Positions 14,154-19,270 of a DNA stretch of 19,270 nucleotides are shown here, piece after piece. The translations under genes and the position numbers were made by a program. Location: the NCBI GenBank assembly GCA_902787415.1, contig CADAGG010000004.1:1-19270 (forward strand), given 5' to 3'. This DNA is from a methanogenic archaeon. Its GTDB lineage: Archaea; Thermoplasmatota; Thermoplasmata; Methanomassiliicoccales; Methanomethylophilaceae. Positions within the stretch are counted from its first letter, which is position 1. Each line of letters starts with the position of its first letter. Below the pieces are notes generated by a model that ran no database searches, was not told where the DNA came from, and was given only the letters and a program-made list of their open reading frames with translations.

Positions 14154-14480
14154 TCAGAATATGTCGAGGTTCTTGGGAATCTTGTTCTTCTTGCTGAGGT
14201 TCATGGCCTGAGTCTTGGTGTACCTGAACCTGACGTCGCATTTCGAAGGCTCGAAATCCCAGACCGAGATGATGAGGAGGTCGCCCTCCCTGATCCACAT
14301 CCTCTTCTTGATCTTGCCGGGGATGCGTCCGACGCGGGACTGTCCGTCCTCGCACATGACGCGGATCTTGGATGCTCCGAGGAGCTGGTCGGCGATTCCG
14401 AACATCTCCGCTTCTTTGATGTTGGGCAGACGTACACGGGTTACGTCCTCTTCAGTGCTCTCAAATGGTCCATCTACCAT
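14154..14480 (-). CDS. eif1A: Translation initiation factor aIF1A
   Basis: This 108-aa S1/OB-fold factor binds the ribosomal A site during initiation. Family features: VRLPNIKEAEMFGIADQLLG at the OB start in pieces, IRVMCEDGQSRVGRIPGK, KKRMWIREGDLLII and the WDFEPSKCDVRFRYT stretch. ATG 14480 is preceded by AGGAGA (14492-14487). A TATA box (14524-14513 on the minus strand) places the start near 14493-14498, so the leader is just long enough to hold the Shine-Dalgarno. It is the first gene of the eight-gene translation and ribosome-assembly run. Confidence 0.95.
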   Translation of the reverse strand: MVDGPFESTEEDVTRVRLPNIKEAEMFGIADQLLGASKIRVMCEDGQSRVGRIPGKIKKRMWIREGDLLIISVWDFEPSKCDVRFRYTKTQAMNLSKKNKIPKNLDIF

Positions 14481-14512
14481 GGTAATTCTCCTTTCCCGCC
14501 CATCCGTCTCCC

Positions 14513-14524
14513 TTATTTATAATA
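14513..14524 (-). promoter_or_regulatory. TATA box of the translation/ribosome-assembly operon
   Basis: On the minus strand this reads TATTATAAATAA, predicting a start about 15 nt before the aIF1A ATG. An inverted repeat ACGCG-CAA-CGCGT (14563-14575) lies about 40 nt further upstream and could be a regulator site. Confidence 0.6.
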
Positions 14525-14588
14525 CTTCCCCCGATTTAGTGCAATAATCGTTGAAGAATGTGACGCGCAACGCGTGTAACCGCTTATA

Positions 14589-14619
14589 AACGGCCGAAAA
14601 CCTGGGATTATGGGCCGTT
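14589..14619. repeat. Inverted repeat between divergent promoters
   Basis: AACGGCC (14589-14595) and GGCCGTT (14613-14619) are perfect 7-nt arms around a 17-nt spacer. They lie between the aIF1A promoter and the tRNA-Glu TATA box, and the left arm overlaps a TATA-like TTATAAACG. The function is unknown. Confidence 0.35.
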
Positions 14620-14626
14620 CGCAAAG

Positions 14627-14634
14627 TATTTATT
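14627..14634 (+). promoter_or_regulatory. TATA box for tRNA-Glu
   Basis: TATTTATT is centred about 29 nt before the mature tRNA 5' end at 14660. Confidence 0.5.
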
Positions 14635-14659
14635 CGGTCCACCTATAAGACGGAATTAC

Positions 14660-14732
14660 GCTCTAGTGGTGTAGCGGCCAATCATGCGGCCCTTTCGAGG
14701 CCGCGACCCGGGTTCAAATCCCGTCTAGAGCA
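14660..14732 (+). tRNA. tRNA-Glu (anticodon TTC)
   Basis: The acceptor stem GCTCTAG (14660-14666) pairs with CTAGAGC (14725-14731); the discriminator A is 14732. The anticodon stem CGGCC/GGCCG encloses the loop CTTTCGA, giving TTC for Glu. The T loop is GTTCAAA-like within CCGGGTTCAAATCCCG. CCA is not encoded, unlike the tRNA-Leu in this window. No intron is seen; position 8 is T. Confidence 0.95.
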
Positions 14733-14751
14733 CTATTCTCAACCCAAAACG

Positions 14752-14768
14752 GCATGGCAGGGCCATGC
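14752..14768. terminator. Hairpin between tRNA-Glu and the HAD-like gene
   Basis: GCATGGC (14752-14758) and GCCATGC (14762-14768) form a 7-bp stem with a 3-nt loop. Reading the minus strand, TTTT (14749-14746) follows, so it suits termination of the HAD-like gene. A second stem TCCGGG (14778-14783)/CCCGGA (14795-14800), inside ACCCA (14769-14773)/TGGGT (14817-14821), fills the space up to the stop codon. Confidence 0.5.
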
Positions 14769-14820
14769 ACCCAAGTCTCCGGGCACGCTTCCGTCCCGGA
14801 ATGAAAAACGGACGTCTGGG

Positions 14821-15957
14821 TCAGTTCTTTTTGGCGGCCTTCTTCTCGTACTTCCTGAACAGCTTGGTACGGTACTCGTCGCTCTTGGCGGCGATCTCCG
14901 AGACGTTGTCGCGGGTGACGCGGTAGACCTCGGGGAGCTTCTTGGGATGCCTCCTGAGCATCTCGTCCACCAGGTTGCGGTCGGGGAAGTCGGCGTTCTT
15001 CAGGTAGTCACGGTTCCAGTTGTCGATGAGGTCGAATACCCCCTGGATGCCGGTGTCGTAGAACTTGGAGACCAGCACGGTGACCACCGTGGCGTCCTCC
15101 GAGAGGATCGCGACGTTGCTGCCGTGGACGGCGAACTCGGCCCCGTTGAAGGAGATGGCCAGCCCGTTGCCGTCCTTGACCAGGTCCAGCACCTGGAAGT
15201 CGGACTGCTCCCCGCCGACGTAGGCGGTGCCGTCCAGGTCCACCTGGGTGCCCTTCCTGATGTCGAGGAGCGCGTAGGCCTTCTCGTTGGAGCCGACCAT
15301 GCTGGTGTTCTGCATGAGCTCCCCCGCCTCGGATTTCTGCAGCTTCCTGAGGAAGACCTCGTCGAGGGCGGAGATCATGTTGACCTCGTCCTCGTCCAGT
15401 TCGACGGGCACGTTCAGCTCGTACTGGGTCTTGGAGATCTTCACCTTGGAGAGGTCCGCCGCGGTCTTCCTGAGCTCGCGGGCGGTCTGGCGGGACATGC
15501 TGGTGCTGTCGAGCTCGAGGCTCGACGCGTTGACGATGGAGATGGGCACGTTGACGGCCTCGCAGAGGGCGTAGGCGGCGTGCTCGTACATCCTGGTGTC
15601 GATGAAGGTGGGCAGGGTGTTGAGGAAGTACTCCATGGCCTCCGCCGCGCCGGGCATGACCGGGAGGTTCTCCCTGTAGTACTTCGAGACGTTGTAGTCC
15701 CCGGCCTCGGAGGCCTTGAGGAAGGGCGCGATGAGCTTGCCCGCGTCGGAGCTGTTCCCGACGTTGTCCCTGTTGAGGATGTAGGTGATGACGCTGTCGT
15801 AGCGGTCGAACATGTCGTAGAGCCTGGCGCCGTGCTCGATGAACTCGGCGGCCAGGTTCCTGATGGTGTTGGAGGGGGTGATGAATCCCTGGGGCTCGAT
15901 GATGATCTGCTTGTCGTGGACGAGGCCCATCTCGGCCATCGGGTTGACCTCGTCCAT
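14821..15957 (-). CDS. EhaR-type HAD-like protein, catalytic residues degenerate
   Basis: This 378-aa protein resembles archaeal HAD-superfamily proteins of the EhaR type. The correspondence is seen in EPQGFITPSNT (21-31, place of HAD motif I), KLIAPFL (74-80), VMPGAAEAMEY (100-110), the FIDTRMYEH region (119-126, near motif II), YVGGEQSDF (246-254, motif IV) and NGLAISFNGAEFAV (264-277). Active members have a nucleophile Asp and a second acid in motif I, but here those places are Glu and Gln. In motif IV the first Asp of VGDxxxD is Gly. Phosphatase activity is therefore doubtful. I chose ATG 15957, which overlaps the formyltransferase stop by one base (TGATG); the open frame further upstream is an antiphase shadow. 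A Lys-rich tail ends the protein. Family assignment is from memory of patterns. Confidence 0.68.
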   Translation of the reverse strand: MDEVNPMAEMGLVHDKQIIIEPQGFITPSNTIRNLAAEFIEHGARLYDMFDRYDSVITYILNRDNVGNSSDAGKLIAPFLKASEAGDYNVSKYYRENLPVMPGAAEAMEYFLNTLPTFIDTRMYEHAAYALCEAVNVPISIVNASSLELDSTSMSRQTARELRKTAADLSKVKISKTQYELNVPVELDEDEVNMISALDEVFLRKLQKSEAGELMQNTSMVGSNEKAYALLDIRKGTQVDLDGTAYVGGEQSDFQVLDLVKDGNGLAISFNGAEFAVHGSNVAILSEDATVVTVLVSKFYDTGIQGVFDLIDNWNRDYLKNADFPDRNLVDEMLRRHPKKLPEVYRVTRDNVSEIAAKSDEYRTKLFRKYEKKAAKKN

Positions 15958-16775
15958 CAGATCGCCCCGTCCACCGCATCGGACAGGTCGTAGGGACCGT
16001 CCAGTTTCCTGCCGTCGCACCAGAGCTTCTTGTCTTTGATGCACACCTTTCCTTCGGCGAACAGCCTGATGGTGGCCACGATGAGGGGCAGCTCCCTCTT
16101 GGCGCCGTCCTCGCGGATCCTCTTGAACAGGGGTTCCTCGGTGCCCTCCCTCTCCTTGATCTCTTCGAGGGTGGAGGTCTTCAGCTTCTCGTACATCTGC
16201 GCCCACAGCGCGTCGTAGTCTCCTCCGCGGATGGGGAAGCTGCAGTAGGTGAGCGCATCGCCGCGGTCGTGCTCCTTGGTGCAGATGTGCATCATGACCC
16301 CCTGGGTCTTCGCATCTTCCGCGATGAGCTGCCAGATGACCTCCTGCCAGGTGCCCTTGGGGCCGGTGGGCAGCGCGGGGTGGAGGTTAAGCATGTCGTA
16401 GGCCTCGCAGGTGTCGTCGTCCATCCACAGCATGTAGCCTGCCAGGATGCCGAGGTCCTGTCCGTAGACGCCGGTCTTCTCCCTGAGGACCTTGCCGTAC
16501 TCGAATCCCCAGGCCACCTCGTCGGCGGCTCTGAGCTCGGGTTTGAACTTCTTCCATGACTCGGTGACCAGGGGGATGCCGTATCCTCTCACCATATCGA
16601 AGAAGATCTCCCTCTGCTCCTTCCTGGAGTTGGGTTCCTCGGTATTGTCCCAGTTGCAGAATACGAAGGGGATCTCGATGTCGAGGGTGCCCTTCTCCTT
16701 CTCGTCCATCACCGCCTTGAGCAGATTCCTGGAACCGGGGCCCCTCCCCGTGGAAAACCAGCCGAGTTTAAGCAT
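15957..16775 (-). CDS. PurN-like formyltransferase family protein
   Basis: This 272-aa protein has a formyltransferase fold related to PurN (glycinamide ribonucleotide formyltransferase). The N terminus LGWFSTGRGPGSRNLL resembles the phosphate-binding opening, ILAGYMLW (110-117) matches the LAGxM segment, and NLHPALP (130-136) supplies Asn130 and His132. D170 in KEHDRGDAL is the expected catalytic Asp, so the N-H-D triad is present. It is longer than PurN, with an extra C-terminal region. The substrate is uncertain; a purine-pathway role or another N-formylation is possible. A TATATAT (16798-16804) lies about 26 nt before ATG 16775 with no Shine-Dalgarno, indicating a leaderless transcript. 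It overlaps the HAD-like gene by one base, implying a shared job. Confidence 0.78.
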   Translation of the reverse strand: MLKLGWFSTGRGPGSRNLLKAVMDEKEKGTLDIEIPFVFCNWDNTEEPNSRKEQREIFFDMVRGYGIPLVTESWKKFKPELRAADEVAWGFEYGKVLREKTGVYGQDLGILAGYMLWMDDDTCEAYDMLNLHPALPTGPKGTWQEVIWQLIAEDAKTQGVMMHICTKEHDRGDALTYCSFPIRGGDYDALWAQMYEKLKTSTLEEIKEREGTEEPLFKRIREDGAKRELPLIVATIRLFAEGKVCIKDKKLWCDGRKLDGPYDLSDAVDGAI

Positions 16776-16797
16776 AGTGGAGATAACCCCAACTCGG

Positions 16798-16804
16798 TAT
16801 ATAT
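16798..16804 (-). promoter_or_regulatory. TATA box for formyltransferase/HAD-like operon
   Basis: ATATATA on the minus strand is centred about 26 nt before the ATG at 16775, as for a leaderless message. It lies just past the archease stop, so read-through from archease is also possible. Confidence 0.55.
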
Positions 16805-16812
16805 GGGTAGAG

Positions 16813-17220
16813 TCACACGTCGAAAAGCACGGTGACCGACGGCGTGTCCCTGTCGATGTCCATCATGTGGAAGGTGACCGCCTTGATCTCCCCGCGGATC
16901 CTCATCTTCGAGCGGTTGAGGAGCTCCCCGCGGGCGGTGCAGGTGATGTGCAGGCCGTCTACCTTCACATCGAACTCCTTCAGGACGATGTTCTCGTAGG
17001 CCTCGATGAAGAGCAGCTCCGAGAGGAACGAATAGAGTGCGTCCTCGTCGTCGAAACCGGTCACATCGACCTCGCGGGTCTCCGAGGGCGTGACATCCCT
17101 GAGGTCCACCGTCTGGTCGAACATGCCGTAGGCGAGGTTGGCATAGCATTCCTCGAGGTCGGAACCGTATCCTTTGATCATCAGGTCCGCCGTGTGATCG
17201 AGTACCTCGTACCTCTCCAT
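16813..17220 (-). CDS. Archease (RtcB RNA-ligase cofactor)
   Basis: Archease activates the RNA ligase RtcB during tRNA splicing and repair. The 135-aa protein has the family opening YEVLDHTADLMIKGYG (DHTAD 8-12), FLSELLFI (65-72), KAVTFHMMDI (113-122, His118) and a C-terminal Asp134 in VLFDV, which together form the metal site. ATG 17220 has GGGGAG very close upstream (2-nt spacing). A weak TATA-like AAACTAAAT (17252-17244, minus) is about 28 nt away, so it is probably leaderless. No rtcB is in the window, and neither tRNA here has an intron. Confidence 0.93.
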   Translation of the reverse strand: MERYEVLDHTADLMIKGYGSDLEECYANLAYGMFDQTVDLRDVTPSETREVDVTGFDDEDALYSFLSELLFIEAYENIVLKEFDVKVDGLHITCTARGELLNRSKMRIRGEIKAVTFHMMDIDRDTPSVTVLFDV

Positions 17221-17350
17221 AGCTCCCCGTATCGCTCTGGCGGATTTAGTTTTGTCGTTTCGAAATTCGTAAAATACATGGTTGAATTTTAGTGAAAAGG
17301 TCGATTAAAATTCGAATTACGTATGAGCCGCATCGGAATCGGGGAAATGC

Positions 17351-17360
17351 CTTAATAACC
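17351..17360 (+). promoter_or_regulatory. TATA box for aspartate dehydrogenase gene
   Basis: CTTAATAACC is centred about 25 nt before ATG 17380. No Shine-Dalgarno is present, so a leaderless transcript is predicted. The divergent gap 17221-17379 also holds the archease promoter. Confidence 0.5.
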
Positions 17361-17379
17361 AACCGTCATTCCGCCCTTC

Positions 17380-18186
17380 ATGAGGATTACAATCGTCGGA
17401 TGCGGTTCCATCGGTTCCAAGCTAGCCAAGGCCGCGGATGACATGGAGGAAGTCAAGAGGATCTACCTCGTTGACATCAAGAAGGACATCGCGGACAAGG
17501 TGGCGGCCGGACTGAAGAAGGCCATCGTCGTCGACTCCGTCGAGGACGAGCTCTACCACTGCGACCTGGTCATCGAGTCTTCCACCCAGGAGGCCGCCAG
17601 GGAGATCGCCCCCAGGGTAGTGTCCAGGGGAGTCGACATGATGATCATGTCCGTCGGATCCCTCGTGGACGACGACTACCGCCAGGCACTCTTCCAGAAG
17701 GCCAAGGAGCACGAGGCCAAGATCTTCATCCCCACCGGTGCGCTGTGCGGAGTGGACGGACTCAGGTCCGCCGCCGGTGACGAGATCCTTTCCGTCACCC
17801 TGACCACCACCAAGGGACCCAAGTCCCTGACGGACATACAGTACCTCATCGACAAGGGAATCGACGTGAACACCGTGAAGGAGAAGACCGTCGTGTACTC
17901 CGGTCCCGCCAGGGAGGCCGTCAAGATCTTCCCCAAGAACATCAACGTGGCCGCCACCGTCGCCCTTCTGGGAATCGGCTTCGACAGGACCCAGGTCAAG
18001 ATCGTCCTGGACCCCATGGCCACCAGCAACTCCCACGAGCTCGACGTCGAGGGTAACTTCGGAAGGTTCGTCTCCCACACCTACAACGTCCCCTCGCCCG
18101 ACAACCCCAAGACCTCGTACCTCGCAGCGCTCTCGGCCATCGCCGCCCTGAAGAGGATCTGCAGGAACGAGTGGGTCGGGATCTGA
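17380..18186 (+). CDS. nadX: L-aspartate dehydrogenase (NadX)
   Basis: NadX oxidises L-aspartate to iminoaspartate with NAD(P), feeding quinolinate and NAD synthesis in place of NadB. The 268-aa protein has a Rossmann loop GCGSIG (7-12), MSVGSL (90-95), GALCGVDGL (120-128), the nucleotide/active-site segment FPKNINVAATVAL (184-196), GIGFDRT (198-204), the catalytic His219 in NSHEL and the signature NVPSPDNPKTSYLA (236-249). Length is normal. It appears monocistronic: a leaderless-type TATA lies upstream and a hairpin/T-rich terminator downstream. No nadA or nadC is adjacent. Confidence 0.95.
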   Translation: MRITIVGCGSIGSKLAKAADDMEEVKRIYLVDIKKDIADKVAAGLKKAIVVDSVEDELYHCDLVIESSTQEAAREIAPRVVSRGVDMMIMSVGSLVDDDYRQALFQKAKEHEAKIFIPTGALCGVDGLRSAAGDEILSVTLTTTKGPKSLTDIQYLIDKGIDVNTVKEKTVVYSGPAREAVKIFPKNINVAATVALLGIGFDRTQVKIVLDPMATSNSHELDVEGNFGRFVSHTYNVPSPDNPKTSYLAALSAIAALKRICRNEWVGI

Positions 18187-18195
18187 AACTCCAAC

Positions 18196-18224
18196 GGCCC
18201 CTCCGGGGGCCTTATCTTTTCCTT
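18196..18224 (+). terminator. Terminator after nadX
   Basis: GGCCCC (18196-18201) and GGGGCC (18206-18211) form a 6-bp GC stem with a TCCG loop, followed by a T-rich tail to about 18224. Confidence 0.7.
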
Positions 18225-18239
18225 ATCTGGCACAGTCAG

Positions 18240-18247
18240 TTTTATAC
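18240..18247 (+). promoter_or_regulatory. TATA box for the M24 peptidase gene
   Basis: TTTTATAC is centred about 27 nt before ATG 18271, again a leaderless arrangement with no Shine-Dalgarno. Confidence 0.6.
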
Positions 18248-18270
18248 GGTCGTAGGCACTTCCGTACCCT

Positions 18271-19270
18271 ATGAAAAGCACCAGGACCGAGAGGCTCATG
18301 GAGAATGCCGGCGACCTCGACGCCATCGTCATCGCCAACGACGGGGAACCCTTCCTCGACTCAGCATTCTGGTATCTGACTGAGCAGAACTCAGGGGTGT
18401 TCGAGGGCTCCTACGCCGTCGTCAGGAAGGACGGGTCCCTCGATGTGATAGTATCGATATTGGAGGAGGAGGCCGCCCGCTGCGGCAAGGGCGACGTGAA
18501 GGTCTACCACAACAGGCAGGACCTCACCGAGCATCTGCAGTCCTCCCTGAAGGATTGCAGGAAGGTGGGATTCAACACCCACTCCGCATCCTATGCGGCG
18601 GTCACCGGCATCAGGAAGCTGACCGGCACCGAGTTCGAGATCGCCGACGCCTCCGAGGCATTGGCCAAGACCTACGCGGTCAAGGACGCGAAGGAGATCG
18701 AGGCCACCCGCAAGGCATGCAAGATCTCCTCCAAAGTGGCCTGCGAGATCCCGGACTACCTCTCCGAGGGAGTGTCCGAGAAGGAGGTCGCCGCCCGGAT
18801 GGATGCCCGTATGAGGGAGCTCGGAGGTTCCGGCAACGCGTTCGACACCATCGCCGCCTTCGGGGCCAACGCATCCATGCCCCACTACGTTCCCGGGGAC
18901 TACCGTCTGAAGAAGGGGGATGTCGCCCTGTTCGATTTCGGCACCAAGTACGACCGTTACTGCTCCGACATGACCCGCTCCGTCTTCCTGGGGGAGCCTC
19001 CGGAGATCATGAGGCGCGCCTACGAGGTCGTCCTGGAGGCGCAGGAGGCAGGGATCGCGGAGTACCGCGCGGGAGCCAAGGCCAATGCGGCGGACCTCGC
19101 CGCCAGGAAGATCATAGATGAGTCCGAGTTCAAGGACAAGTTCATCCATTCCTTCGGACACGGCATCGGCATGGACGTCCACCAGCCCATCCACATCTCG
19201 CCCAAATCGGATCAGATCCTGGAGGCGGGCAACATAGTGTCCGCCGAACCGGGAATCTACATCCCCGGCG
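18271..19270 (+). CDS. M24 metallopeptidase (Xaa-Pro aminopeptidase/dipeptidase), 3' end cut
   Basis: The first 333 residues of a pita-bread peptidase are visible before the window ends, so the gene is partial only because of the edge. The N-terminal creatinase-like domain spans about 1-135, including DAIVIAND (17-24). The catalytic M24 domain begins near 140 (VKDAKEIEATRKA). Metal ligands D222 (LFDFG), D233 (CSDMTRS), H297 (FGHGIGMDVH) and E326 (AEPGIY) are present, and H205 in MPHY is the usual substrate-side His. The last metal Glu lies beyond the edge. It likely releases N-terminal residues before proline or splits X-Pro dipeptides in peptide turnover. It starts at ATG 18271. Confidence 0.93.
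   Translation, partial: MKSTRTERLMENAGDLDAIVIANDGEPFLDSAFWYLTEQNSGVFEGSYAVVRKDGSLDVIVSILEEEAARCGKGDVKVYHNRQDLTEHLQSSLKDCRKVGFNTHSASYAAVTGIRKLTGTEFEIADASEALAKTYAVKDAKEIEATRKACKISSKVACEIPDYLSEGVSEKEVAARMDARMRELGGSGNAFDTIAAFGANASMPHYVPGDYRLKKGDVALFDFGTKYDRYCSDMTRSVFLGEPPEIMRRAYEVVLEAQEAGIAEYRAGAKANAADLAARKIIDESEFKDKFIHSFGHGIGMDVHQPIHISPKSDQILEAGNIVSAEPGIYIPG

Noticed and set aside
15958..16206. N-terminal extension of the HAD-like frame
   Set aside because: It overlaps the formyltransferase gene in another frame and is Arg/Gly/Gln-rich. The HAD-like similarity begins only after ATG 15957.
1..19270. CRISPR arrays, insertion sequences, phage genes or toxin-antitoxin pairs
   Set aside because: I found no spaced direct repeats, transposase or integrase motifs, and no small toxin-like gene pair. 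Both tRNA genes lack flanking integrase genes or a repeated 3' end.

Overview
This is a dense piece of an archaeal chromosome. It carries 23 protein genes (22 complete, one cut by the right edge) and two tRNA genes. Archaeal identity rests on ribosomal proteins L15e and L21e, aIF1A, RNA polymerase subunit RpoF (Rpb4), a family-B DNA polymerase, Pus10, archease, a Rio1 kinase, a DUF655 protein and TATA-type promoters, several of them placed for leaderless transcripts. The DNA is fairly GC-rich. All 22 visible stops are TGA (20) or TAA (2), never TAG. Gene content and TAG avoidance suggest a Thermoplasmatota lineage, possibly a Methanomassiliicoccales methanogen (pyrrolysine users). No methanogenesis gene is present, so this placement is an inference.

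Layout. 1-501: an unrecognised 74-aa protein, a hairpin and tRNA-Leu(CAG). 502-1854: rarA, an AAA+ replication-recombination factor, convergent and stop-to-stop with a minus-strand TSUP transporter + DUF1634 pair (2945-1855). 3008-3871: a ThiI-like THUMP protein that has lost its PP-loop. 4591-3971: L15e. 8363-4725: a YchF/Obg-like TGS GTPase followed by family-B DNA polymerase. 9246-8587: two small, apparently paralogous three-helix membrane proteins in an AT-richer stretch with its own terminator. 14480-9486: an eight-gene translation and ribosome-assembly run (aif1A, rio1, KH/Pno1-like, pus10, rpl21e, rpoF, DUF655, rsmA) with start-stop overlaps or gaps under 30 nt. 14660-14732: tRNA-Glu(TTC). 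17220-14821: archease, a PurN-like formyltransferase and an EhaR-type HAD-like protein lacking key HAD residues. 17380-18186: L-aspartate dehydrogenase. 18271 to the edge: an M24 aminopeptidase.

Functional themes. Most of the window is information processing: replication (PolB, RarA), transcription (RpoF), translation initiation (aIF1A), late small-subunit maturation (Rio1, Pno1/Dim2-like KH protein, KsgA) and tRNA modification (Pus10, ThiI-like). The least explained elements are the degenerate ThiI-like and HAD-like proteins, the formyltransferase that neighbours the latter, and the paired membrane proteins. I see no mobile element, CRISPR array, phage gene or defence island.
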